Source: Sabellastarte sp. h YS-2021
Taxonomy: Eukaryota; Annelida; Polychaeta; Sabellida; Sabellidae
DNA: 64,000 nt
Direction of reading: 5' to 3'
Assembly (NCBI GenBank): GCA_964017235.1
Contig: OZ024940.1
Span: 28,204,573-28,268,572 of the forward strand
The stretch's first letter is position 1; every line of letters begins with the position of its first letter. The position numbers and the translations under genes were made by a program. Below the pieces are notes generated by a model. The model was not told the origin of the DNA and did not search any database. It was given only the letters and a program-made list of their open reading frames with translations. Positions 1 through 7,861 of the stretch are shown in pieces.

Positions 1-50
1 CTTTTCATTTTCGTGTAATTTATTTTCCGATATGTACAGTGTAATATGTA
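1..50 (-). mobile_element. tail of the LINE pre-RT remnant of the preceding unit
   Basis: Same sequence as 14539-14588; the unit phase chosen here cuts the element. The decayed sequence alone would not be recognisable. Confidence 0.4.
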
Positions 51-106
51 ATGCCAGACACTTCTTTTGAACTGAATCTAGAGTGGACCAGCATGTCTCT
101 TATGTT
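51..106 (-). mobile_element. PLE subfamily-2 coding fragment next to the palindrome
   Basis: This 56-bp piece matches copy C around 6801-6856 (the MLVHSR...KDVSGI region between RT and endonuclease). It is joined directly to the left arm of the palindrome. It recurs at 14589, 20654, 26719, 41257, 47322 and 61860. Confidence 0.75.
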
Positions 107-153
107 AAATAATAAACAAAGTAAAAACAAAGAGCATATCAAATAAATAGATT

Positions 154-192
154 TATTTGAGCTTTCGGAGCTTCACTCCTTCATCAGAAATA
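154..192 (-). ncRNA. hammerhead ribozyme motif, PLE subfamily 2, left palindrome arm
   Basis: Read on the minus strand: UAUUU (192-188), CUGAUGA (187-181), stem II GGAG/CUCC, GAA, then AGCU and C, then AAAUA (158-154). UAUUU pairs with AAAUA as a 5-bp stem I. Cleavage is predicted after the C at 159. Stem III is only the self-complementary AGCU, the very short form known from PLE hammerheads that works best as a dimer. One unpaired A sits before stem II. Confidence 0.68.
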
Positions 193-243
193 GCTTACAA
201 TTGTTTAAATTTAAATTGCTTTCAAATTTAAACAATTGTAAGC

Positions 244-281
244 TATTTCTGATGAAGGAGTGAAGCTCCGAAAGCTCAAAT
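244..281 (+). ncRNA. hammerhead ribozyme motif, PLE subfamily 2, right palindrome arm
   Basis: UAUUU at 244-248, CUGAUGA 249-255, GGAG 257-260 and CUCC 266-269 forming stem II, GAA 270-272, AGCU 273-276, C 277 and AAAU 278-281. Stem I has 4 pairs here rather than 5. The predicted cut is 277/278. Copies lie at 14782, 20847, 26912, 41450, 47515 and 62053. Confidence 0.68.
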
Positions 282-315
282 CCATTTTTTATTTTATATG
301 CTCTTTGTTTATTAT

Positions 316-905
316 TTCACAAAGAATAAATGAGACAAACTTTCTTCATGCTGTTGACATAAGATACATTTTGGGCTTTCGACAATTTTTCTAAAGAAAT
401 ATAAATATTGGTTCACTTGGTAAGATATGATGAACCATTCTATAAGTTACATCTCTGCTTTCCGGAGAAAGCAAAGGATGGTTCATGTTTCGGAAAGATT
501 TTGAAAAATCAATCTTTGGGAAGATATTTAAGATTCTTGGTGGTTTAACTTTCTCTTGTAAACAGAGAGAATTGAGCCCTTTTTAAAAGTCATTGACTGA
601 AAGTCAAAGGATTTGTCAAGTTTAGATAAATCTTAAAAGCAGCTAGAGCATTAGCATAGAACACAGGCTTTTCAATTGAATCAAGACCACATCTTGAGAT
701 AAATATTCTCTCAGATCAAGCTTAAGCCAGTACATGGCAAAATTTTTCCATTTACAATGGCTACCATATAAAAGGTAGGTGAATAAAAATATTTTAGCTT
801 TCATTAGATATAAGTAAGGGAAATACCACCACCAGCATAGCTGTTGTATAGCATTTCACATTTGAGACACTGTCTTGTTATTCCACAAAAAGTGAATTTG
901 AATTG
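316..905 (-). mobile_element. L1-like LINE remnant, C-terminal end of ORF2
   Basis: Unmarked by a long open frame, but short minus-strand stretches read like the end of an L1-type ORF2. Around 888-874 it reads LWNNK, followed by YAGGGIS, as in the WNxK...GG region after the RT. Around 368-318 it reads CILCQQHEESLSHLFF, the terminal Cys-His knuckle shape (CxxC...H...). Several stops and frame changes separate these stretches, so it is long dead. It ends where the palindrome begins. Part of it (about 530-690) is duplicated at 9706-9857. Assignment rests on motif recognition only. Confidence 0.62.
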
Positions 906-924
906 GTATTTGAATTGGTTTGTG

Positions 925-957
925 TTCTGAGGAAGGAGTGAGGCTCCGAAATGTCAA
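925..957 (+). ncRNA. hammerhead ribozyme motif, PLE subfamily 1, start of copy A
   Basis: CUGAGGA at 927-933 (position 7 of the core may be any base), GGAG 935-938 with CUCC 944-947, GAA 948-950, AUGU 951-954, C 955, then AAAUAA. Stem II is intact. Stem I is weak, two clear pairs. Stem III AUGU is nearly self-complementary, allowing a dimer with G-U pairs. The predicted cut at 955/956 falls just after the AUG at 951-953. Confidence 0.55.
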
Positions 958-1535
958 ATAATTTATATTATTGCTCTTTTATCATAACATTTCTTTTCTT
1001 TGCTGTGTTTGAAGAAACAAAGAGCGAAGCAGCACATTTAAAAAGTTTATCAAGGTTTTGTTTCAAAGCTCCCAAAATGAGAAACTTGAAATCACAATTC
1101 CACAGTCGTCTGTGCACTTTCTTATCAAATTTCGGTACAAATGTGCAGTCGGAAGCTAGGGGAAAAGGTTTGGCCACTTTTAACAAAACAACGTTTGCGT
1201 CTCAGAGAAGGTTTCTTACAACGTGTTTGCAAAGAAAAGTTATCCCAAATGGATTTTCACTTAAGTTCAACAGTTCATCGAGTAAAGGTATTCTTCAAAG
1301 CTGTTCCTTTAACCTGATGAGAAATGCACTGAAAGATGTAACATGGAAAATTCAGGAACATTCAAAGAATCTTAAGGCAAGTACTCAAAATCTTCAGGTT
1401 TGGTGTACCCATTCCAAGTTTGCCCAGATTTCACATTTTATTCATACATGCAACTATGAACTTTATTTTAAACTGGACGAAATCAAATGTAATAAGTTGA
1501 AAGATCTTTTGCCCAAATTGGATGAAAAGGATTAG
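951..1535 (+). pseudogene. PLE copy A, N-terminal region (194 aa open frame)
   Basis: The frame covers the basic N-terminal region that precedes the RT in PLEs. Residues about 84-140 (RFLTTCLQRK...GILQSCSFNLMRNALKD...) are also found in the A' and inverted fragments of the same unit, which supports real coding origin. The first residues (MSNNLYYCSF) come from the hammerhead and leader, so the true start may be further in. It overlaps the next frame by 14 bp. No catalytic motif is present; this region is probably for RNA binding (inference). Confidence 0.6.
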
Positions 1536-2244
1536 AATTCTATCCGATTTGGATAATTCAGAACGTTCACTTCTTAGAAAAGGTCTAGGATTTGTTCTAG
1601 TTCACAAACAACCAGATCCAGTTCGAAGTCTTGAAGACCTCCATAGATTCCACCATAAGGTGAGACTTCATGCTTTTTTCAATAACCTGGATCAGACTAT
1701 TAACGAAAGAAACCATGCAAGTGATTTACCTGATGATGAAGTCATGAGCTTCAAGAGACAATCTAGGTCATCATTTACACCTAAAGAAGGTCAGTTTGAC
1801 GCAGTTGATAGATTCATGTCAAAATGTTGTGATGATTTTTCTCAATCTAATTTTAAACCACCAAAAAGATCAAATTTGAAAGCAGATGAAGAAGAGGCCC
1901 TTCAAAAACTCAGAAAGAGAGAAGACATTGTTATCAAACCTGCTGATAAAGGGGGAGCTGTAGTTGTGTGGAGAAAGGATCTCTATTGTGACGAAGCCAA
2001 GAAGCAATTATCATGTGAACAATTTTATACAAAACTTGATTGTGCCATCACTAACCAAATAAGTAAAACAGTAGAAAAAGAACTCAAATCAATCATCTCT
2101 AAAGGTGAATTGCCAAAAACAGCATTGAACTTAGTGGTAGACAATCCTAAATGGAGTAATTTAATTACATGTTGCCCAAGATTCAGAAACTTGGAAACCC
2201 TGGTAGACCTGTTGTGTCCTCTTGTTCTTGCCCGACAACTTTGA
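1522..2244 (+). pseudogene. PLE copy A, pre-RT and fingers region (240 aa open frame)
   Basis: Contains the PLE signature DIVIKPADKGGAVVVW at about residues 135-150, preceded by a charged helix (LKADEEEALQKLRKR), then a region with an FYTKLD box. This is the RT domain's N-terminal part. The last 24 or so residues are out of the family's frame: the conserved LPKI.K.GNPGRPVVSS box is encoded in a different frame over the same bases. In U2, U3 and U7 residue 157 is N instead of D. Confidence 0.8.
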
Positions 2245-2301
2245 TATCCAAGTACCTTAGTGAGTTTTTGAAACCAATAGTTACCAAACTTACCATCTTG
2301 T

Positions 2302-2718
2302 GTGAAAGACACTAATCATGCCTTGAAGATGATGGAAAACTTCCGATTTCAAGAAGAAAATGCTCTTCTTTTCACCATGGATATAAAGGGACTTTACACT
2401 AATATACCCAATGACTATGGTCTTAACACAATGAAATATTTCCTAGAAAAACGTGAAATTCAGAATCCACCCACCCACACGTTATTAAGACTTGCAGAAC
2501 TTGTGTTGACACAAAATTGTTTCAGTTTTGATGATGCTTTCTATTCGCAAACAGGTGGGACAATGATTGGGACTCCATTTGGACCTGAATATTCAAATTT
2601 GGCTGTTGGAAAATTTGAATTACACGTTGCTGATAGGTTCAATGGTGCTATGCCAGAATTTTCTCACAGATATATTGATGATGTAGTTGGTCCAACCTCC
2701 ATCTTGAGAGTAGATTAA
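2302..2718 (+). pseudogene. PLE copy A, reverse transcriptase palm (138 aa open frame)
   Basis: All three palm motifs are visible: motif A FTMDIKGLYTN with Asp27, motif B QTGGTMIGTPFGPEYSNL at 83-100, and motif C YIDD at 124-127. DIKGLYTNIP and YIDD are typical of PLE rather than LINE or LTR RTs. The frame begins at KDTNH, a conserved PLE position that is internal in intact elements, and stops soon after YIDD. Confidence 0.88.
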
Positions 2719-2825
2719 TTTATTGATTATGTGTGCAATTTCCATCCAGCTTTTCACTTTACTTTTGTTGTATCTGAGACAGAAATAGAATTTTTGGATA
2801 TAAAAATTTCAGTTTCCAGAAAAAA

Positions 2826-3050
2826 TTGTCCACCTCAGTACATTACAAGGCTACTGACAGTCATTCATATTTAAGATATGGTTCTTGCCACCCAAAGGCT
2901 TGTAAAAATGCTATACCATACTCTCAGTTTTTAAGATTGAGAAGACTGTGTTCAGAAGAAAACGATTTTGTGTCAAAAGTGAATGAAATGGAAAATTTCT
3001 TTCTTGTGAGGGATTATCCCCAAAAAGGAATTGATAAAACAAAAACATAA
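2826..3050 (+). pseudogene. PLE copy A, RT thumb/connection region (74 aa open frame)
   Basis: Reads STSVHYKATDSHSYLRYGSC, then the box AIPYSQFLRLRRLCS, as in PLE RTs just after the palm. The last residues (KGIDKTKT) leave the family frame. The annotated Met is only where the open frame begins. Confidence 0.75.
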
Positions 3051-3128
3051 GTAATTGGAATCAATCGAGCTCAAGTTCTTCAAAAAAGACCAAAAGGGGT
3101 GAACACTACCTTCAATTCACACAGCTAA

Positions 3129-3710
3129 ATGATAAAAAACATCATAGAAAGAAATTTTCACATTTTGCAATTGGATGATAAAGTAGGCTACCTTTTCCAA
3201 GAGAAACCTTTAGTTTCATATCGTAGAGACCGAAATGTGAAAGATATGCTTGTACACGCAAACATTGGTGTAAATTCTAAAGTCGGCAAAACTCGTAAAT
3301 GTGTCCGGACAAGATGTTTTACCTGTCCTCATGTTTTTGATGATGTCCACCAAGTCAGAGGGCCAAAGGGTGTATACTCTCCAAAGGACAACATTAGTTG
3401 TATCAGCAAAGATATAATATACTGTATCGAATGTTTGAAATGTGGTAGTCTTTACATAGGGGAAACTGAAAGAAGACTAGGGGACAGAATTCGAGAACAT
3501 TTAAGAGATATAAAGACTAAGCAACCCCAGAAACAGGTATCTGTGCATTTTAACTCACAAGGGCATAGCTTGAATGACCTAAAAGTTCAAGTTTTATATC
3601 AAAATTTTAGGGACAAGTTTTCCAGAAAGGCAAAAGAAAGCTTCTTGATTCAAAAATTAGGCACTGTGTTTCCGGATGGGATGAATATAGATGGGGGAAT
3701 TGAAACTTAA
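3129..3710 (+). pseudogene. PLE copy A, linker and GIY-YIG endonuclease (193 aa open frame)
   Basis: Residues 1-50 are the linker after the RT (VGYLFQEKPLVSYRRDRN). Cys58, Cys63, Cys66 and Cys91 form the zinc-finger-like cluster known before PLE endonucleases. The nuclease has IIYCI (Tyr98), YIG at 109-111, RLGDRIREH with its conserved Arg, and Glu170 in KAKESFLIQKLGT, the metal-binding position. The C-terminus (FPDGMNIDGG) differs from subfamily 2. All key nuclease residues are present. In U2, U3 and U5 the frame starts earlier, giving 203 aa. Confidence 0.88.
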
Positions 3711-3984
3711 AGTTTCTTATTATATTTACTTACCTTTTCTTTACATTTTCTTTCATATGGATGTTGCATATTCACTCTGTAATCTTTGCATCCTTTGTAT
3801 TTACATAAGATTTCTTCCATTTGGAACGCTAAATGAGGTAATTTTTACGTTATAATATGTGGTGACGTTTTTTTGACGTCTTTATGACGTTTATACTACA
3901 TACCGTAATTATCAATTGCTACGTCATAAAAATTTTGTTTATAACGTAGAAAGGATGGAGGGATTGCTTTGTGATGTTTATTTT
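3711..3984 (+). other. PLE subfamily-1 3' region
   Basis: Pyrimidine-rich then AT-rich non-coding DNA between the end of the endonuclease frame and the next subfamily-1 start. The first part is repeated after copy B (6461-6625). It has several ACGT cores and an inverted pair ACGTTATAA / TTATAACGT near 3848 and 3941. I see no polyadenylation signal I would trust. Confidence 0.6.
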
Positions 3985-4325
3985 GTATATTGTTTATGTA
4001 TTTGAATTGGTTTGTGTTCTGAGGAAGGAGTGAGGCCCCGAAATGTCAAATAAATTTATATTATTTCTCTTTTATAATAACATTTCTTTTATTTTGTGTG
4101 TTTGAAGAAACAAAGACCAAAGCAGCACATTTAAAAGTTTACCAAGGTTTTGTTTTAAAGCTGCCAAAATGAGAAACTTGATATCACAATTCCCCAGTCG
4201 TCTGTGCACTTTCTTATCAAATTTCGGTACAAATGTGCAGTCGGAAGGTAGGCCAAAAGGATTGGCCACTTTTAACAAAACAAGGTTTGTGTCTAAGTTA
4301 TCCCCAATGGATTTTTACTTAAATA
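3985..4325 (+). mobile_element. PLE fragment A', second subfamily-1 start, truncated
   Basis: Repeats about 906-1260 of copy A with several changes, so a second copy begins here in tandem and breaks off after about 340 bp. A hammerhead-like motif sits at 4017-4049 (CUGAGGA 4019-4025, GAA 4040-4042), but stem II has an A-C mismatch (GGAG against CCCC), so it is probably weak. Only the start of the N-terminal coding region is kept. Confidence 0.85.
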
Positions 4326-4330
4326 TTCCA

Positions 4331-4640
4331 AGTTACTAAAGTTATGCTGCTTGGCTCTTTAAATATCCATATAAAATAGTAAACAAAGTAAATTTGAATG
4401 TTCCTGCATTTTCCATGTTACATCTTTCAGTGCATTTCTCATCAGGTTAAAGGAACAGCTTTGAAGAATACCTTTACTTCTCCTCGATGAACCGTTGAAC
4501 TTAAGTAAAAATCCATATAAAATAGTAAACAAAGTAAAAACAAAGAGCATTTCAAATAAACAGATTTATTTGAGCTTTCGGAGCTTCACTCCTTCATCAG
4601 AAATGGCTTACAATTGTTTAAATTTGAAAGAAAGCTCTTT
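4331..4640 (-). mobile_element. inverted chimeric PLE end: terminal module, N-terminal piece and hammerhead motif
   Basis: Read on the minus strand: a subfamily-2 end with a hammerhead motif (4605-4567, intact core, stem II and AGCU; stem I 4 pairs), then the end sequence ...ACTATTTTATATGG, then a piece of PLE N-terminal coding (about 4512-4393, GILQSCSFNLMRNALKD), then a second copy of the same end sequence and a terminal module (4390-4331). The 28-bp end sequence appears twice, at 4363 and 4511, which suggests template switching or recombination between ends. Confidence 0.75.
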
Positions 4641-5053
4641 TTATATGTAAATGAACAAAATTACATCAAAATGACGTTTTAATAAAGCAAAACACGACAT
4701 TATTACTTAAAACACATATTTAGTCACATTTACGTCATGAATTTTAAGATGACGTCACAAAAAAAATTTTTTTTACTATGACGTCACAAAAATCAAAATT
4801 TTTAAATTTTTTTGCAATTTTTCACTATGACGTCACAAAATCGAAAATTTTCAAATTTTTAAAAATTTTTTTTAAATTCACTATAATGTCAAAAAAATCC
4901 AAAATTTCTTATATAAGAACAATTTGGGCTATGACAATAAAAATTAATATCCTCCACAAAAGAATTTGAATTAAACAAATTGTAAGAGAGATAACATTTA
5001 TACTACAATTCCATTGTCCCTGTTCATACCCAGTGGGTACACACAGCCAAATT
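4641..5053 (-). other. PLE subfamily-2 3' region with three TGACGTCA palindromes
   Basis: Very AT-rich non-coding region, an inverted counterpart of 9241-9600. It carries full TGACGTCA octamers at 4750-4757, 4779-4786 and 4828-4835 and several half-sites. That octamer is the textbook CREB/ATF-binding element in animals; binding here is untested. The last 50 or so bases encode the C-terminal tail of the subfamily-2 endonuclease on the minus strand. The region stops abruptly at copy B. Confidence 0.6.
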
Positions 5054-5180
5054 TGGATGATGAAGTAGGCTACCTTTTCCAAGAGAAACCTTTAGTTTCA
5101 TATCGTAGAGTCCGAAATGTGAAAGATATGCTTGTACACTCAAACATTGGTGTAAATTCTATGACTATGGTCTTAACACA

Positions 5181-5468
5181 ATGAAATATTTCCTAGAAAA
5201 ACGTGAAATTCAGAATCCACCCACCCACACGTTATTAAGACTTGCAGAACTTGTGTTGACACAAAATTGTTTCAGTTTTGATGATGCTTTCTATTCGCAA
5301 ACAGGTGGGACAATGATTGGGACTCCATTTGGACCTGAATATTCAAATTTGGCTGTTGGAAAATTTGAATTACACGTTGCTGATAGGTTCAATGGTGCTA
5401 TGCCAGAATTTTCTCACAGATATATTGATGATGTAGTTGGTCCAACCTCCATCTTGAGAGTAGATTAA
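5181..5468 (+). pseudogene. PLE copy B, RT palm (95 aa open frame)
   Basis: Identical in protein to the last 95 residues of the copy A palm frame: motif B and YIDD are kept, but motif A with its catalytic Asp is lost by the rearrangement at 5160. Confidence 0.83.
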
Positions 5469-5575
5469 TTTATTGATTATGTGTGCAATTTCCATCCAGC
5501 TTTTCACTTTACTTTTGTTGTATCTGAGACAGAAATAGAATTTTTGGATATAAAAATTTCAGTTTCCAGAAAAAA

Positions 5576-5800
5576 TTGCCCACCTCAGTACATTACAAGG
5601 CTACTGACAGTCATTCATATTTAAGATATGGTTCTTGCCACCCAAAGGCTTGTAAAAATGCTATACCATACTCTCAGTTTTTAAGATTGAGAAGACTGTG
5701 TTCAGAAGAAAACGATTTTGTGTCAAAAGTGAATGAAATGGAAAATTTCTTTCTTGTGAGGGATTATCCCCAAAAAGGAATTGATAAAACAAAAACATAA
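5576..5800 (+). pseudogene. PLE copy B, RT thumb region (74 aa open frame)
   Basis: Same as the copy A thumb frame except residue 2 (P for S). It contains YSQFLRLRRLCS. Confidence 0.72.
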
Positions 5801-5848
5801 GTAATTGGAATCAATCGAGCTCAAGTTCTTCAAAAAAGACCAAAAGGG

Positions 5849-6460
5849 GTGAACACTACCTTCAATTCACACAGCCAAATGATAAAAAACATCATAGAAA
5901 GAAATTTTCACATTTTGCAATTGGATGATAAAGTAGGCTACCTTTTCCAAGAGAAACCTTTAGTTTCATATCGTAGAGTCCGAAATGTGAAAGATATGCT
6001 TGTACACTCAAACATTGGTGTAAATTCTAAAGTCGGCAAAACTCTTAAATGTGGTTGGACAAGATGTTTTACCTGTCCTCATGTTTTTGATGATGTCCAC
6101 CAAGTCAGAGGGCCAAAGGGTGTATATTCTCCAAAGGACAACTTTAGTTGTATCAGCAAAGATATAATATACTGTATCGAATGTTTGAAATGTGGTAGTC
6201 TATACATAGGGGCAACTGAAAGAAGATTAGGGGACAGAATTCGAGAACATTTAAGTGATATAAAGACTAAGCAACCCCAGAAACAGGTATCTGTGCATTT
6301 TAACTCACAAGGGCATAGCTTGAATGACCTGAAAGTTCAAGTTTTATATCAAAATTTTAGGGACAAGTTTTCCAAAAAGGCAAAAGAAAGCTTCTTGATT
6401 CAAAAATTAGGCACTGTGTTTCCGGATGGGATGAATATAGATGGGGGAATTGTAACTTAA
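5849..6460 (+). pseudogene. PLE copy B, linker and GIY-YIG endonuclease (203 aa open frame)
   Basis: Linker, Cys cluster and GIY-YIG nuclease as in copy A, with YIG followed by AT instead of ET, HLSD instead of HLRD, and a C-terminus ending GGIVT. The KAKESFLIQKLGT Glu is kept. The differences show that copies A and B are separate insertions or old duplicates, not products of the recent array growth. Confidence 0.86.
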
Positions 6461-6625
6461 AGTTTCTTATTATATTTACTTAACTTTTCTTTACATTTTC
6501 TTTCATATGCATATTACATATTCACTCTGTAATCCTTGCATCCTTTGTATTTATATAAGATTTCTTCCATTTGGAACGCTAAATGAGGTAATTTTTATGT
6601 TATATTGTGTGGTGACGTGTTTTTA

Positions 6626-6671
6626 ACTACAGGATTTTTAAAATTAAGAATGAAAACAATTTAGACGAGAA
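6626..6671. other. unassigned 46-bp joint between PLE copies B and C
   Basis: AT-rich bases that match neither the subfamily-1 3' region nor the subfamily-2 coding sequence. Probably filler or a remnant of older target DNA. Confidence 0.4.
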
Positions 6672-7861
6672 AGAAAATATTTGGTAATACAAGAAAAACT
6701 ACCTGAAGGAGTAAATTTACCTCTAGGGCCCTCAACTGTGTGTACCTCATTGAAAACAAAGGGACATGTAAGACAACGTTTTCTACCACATAGCAAAGTT
6801 ATGCCAGAAACATCTTTTGAACTGAATCTAGAGTGGACCAGCATGTCTCTTATGTTCCTGTCCCTACGGTATGAAATCAGAGGTTTTTGTTGAAACAAAT
6901 AGCCCACTTCCTCGTCAAGATTTAGCATGTGAAAATTCTTCTCCACAATGTCCATTATTACTTTACTGTGAGAGTTGTATGTAAGGGTAAGTATAACCCT
7001 ATTCATTTCTTCAGCAGGTTCTTTTTGTTTCAAAGCATCAGCTCTACTGATATGAGAAACTCTATCTATGGCCTTAGAAACAATATCCTGGGGATAATCT
7101 CTCTCTAGAAAGAAATGTTCCATTTCCTTCTCTTTTGCCTTCAAATCCTGCCTATCAGAACATAGGCGCTTTAAACGGAGAAATTGTGAAAATGGAATAG
7201 CACTTACTTCAGAAACTGTGAAAGTATATTGAAAGGATGGGTGGAAATTGCTGACAAAATTTATAAATCTATCCAGATTTTCTCTAGACATTGAAGTTGC
7301 ACCCAAAATATCATCAATATACCTTTTGTGAAACTCAGGAAAAGAACCATCATATGTTTCAGAGATTTCATTTTCCTGCTTCCCCACAGCCAAACAAGAG
7401 TATTCTGGGCCGAATGGTGTGCCTATCATTGTACCGCCAGTTTGTGAATAGTAGTTATCACCAAACTTGAAGCAATTCTGTGTCAAAACTAGTTCTGCTA
7501 GTCTCAGAAGGGTATGTGTTGGAGGATTCTGAACATTTCTTTTCTCCAAAAAGTATTTTAGTGCATTCAGACCATACTCATTGGGAATATTAGTATAGAG
7601 ACCCTTAATGTCCATGGTAAACAAAAGCCTATTTTCACCTCGAAGTCGAAAATTTCGCACCAAGTTCAATGCATGATTAGTGTCCTTTACAAAAGTTGGC
7701 AAAGCTCTCACAATGGGCTTGAGTGTATCGCTGAGATATATGTGCAAGAGACCTTCCAGATACGGCAGCAGCTTTATTGGTTGAGAAACCGAAATGTAGC
7801 AATTTATATATTTTGCCGAAAATCCATAAGCCAGGAAACCCAGGTAGGCCAGTTGTTTCAT
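6644..7861 (-). pseudogene. PLE copy C, RT and linker (405 aa open frame)
   Basis: The longest RT frame in the unit. Motif A FTMDIKGLYTN (Asp84), motif B QTGGTMIGTPFGPEYSCL (140-157) and YIDD (181-184) are intact. The frame continues through the linker (VGYLFQQKPLISYRRDRN) to CLTCPFVF and SCITK. Residues 1 to about 41 are not PLE: they are the antisense of copy D across the inverted junction, so the open frame's Met is not a true start. The last 12 residues come from the joint at 6626-6671. RT-competent motifs, but no nuclease and an internal deletion. Confidence 0.85.
6672..7745 (-). mobile_element. PLE copy C, subfamily 2, inverted, truncated at both ends
   Basis: Minus-strand copy running from the RT region just before motif A to the Cys cluster before the endonuclease; the GIY-YIG domain is missing. 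It forms the left arm of a large inverted pair with copy D. An internal deletion joins TFTVSE to AIPFSQF, removing about 50 residues found in copy D. Confidence 0.88.

Larger units (their letters stand above)
111..313. repeat. 203-bp palindrome of two inverted PLE ends
   Basis: Two PLE terminal modules meet head to head. The inner arms, 155-212 and 224-281, are perfect inverted copies of 58 bp around an 11-bp loop (213-223). The outer arms are imperfect; the left one has an extra 11 bp. Each arm carries a hammerhead-like motif, one per strand, so transcription in either direction would copy one. The arms match the ends at 9560-9700 and 4513-4640. Confidence 0.93.
906..3984 (+). mobile_element. 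Penelope-like element copy A, subfamily 1 (interrupted)
   Basis: This is the most complete PLE of the unit. In order it holds a hammerhead motif, N-terminal region, thumb/fingers region, RT palm with YIDD, linker, GIY-YIG endonuclease and an AT-rich 3' region. EN-bearing PLEs reverse-transcribe their RNA and cut the target with the GIY-YIG nuclease. The single protein expected of the family is split over five open frames here, so about five breaks have accumulated. A second copy starts head to tail at 3985, the tandem arrangement typical of PLEs. There is no spliceosomal intron signal that would explain the splits. Confidence 0.9.
5054..6625 (+). mobile_element. PLE copy B, subfamily 1, scrambled 5' end
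   Basis: The first 107 bp (5054-5160) is a stray piece of the linker region (VGYLFQEKPLVSYRRVRN) joined to the middle of the RT palm at 5161, so it is out of its natural order. From 5161 on, the order is normal: palm, thumb, linker, GIY-YIG, 3' region. The stray piece is closest to copy B's own linker (both have RRVRN where A has RRDRN), so it probably came from this copy. About three breaks besides the missing 5' half. Confidence 0.85.

Noticed and set aside
270-303. Alternative hammerhead stem III pairing AGC with GCU 25 bases downstream
   Set aside because: With that cut site the bases after the cleavage point do not pair with the stem I strand; the short AGCU form does give stem I.
968-1186. 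72-residue minus-strand open frame repeated in every unit
   Set aside because: It is the antisense of the PLE N-terminal region and has no family motif of its own.
951-3710. Identical open frames in six or seven units as evidence of selection for protein function
   Set aside because: Non-coding parts and the breaks are just as well conserved, so recent amplification explains the identity.
3835-3984. Promoter or small RNA gene in the ACGT-rich spacer
   Set aside because: No tRNA-like boxes or other RNA gene shape; it is best explained as the subfamily-1 3' region.
7740-7861. Possible novel N-terminal domain of the 405-residue RT frame
   Set aside because: These residues are read antisense through copy D across the inverted junction.
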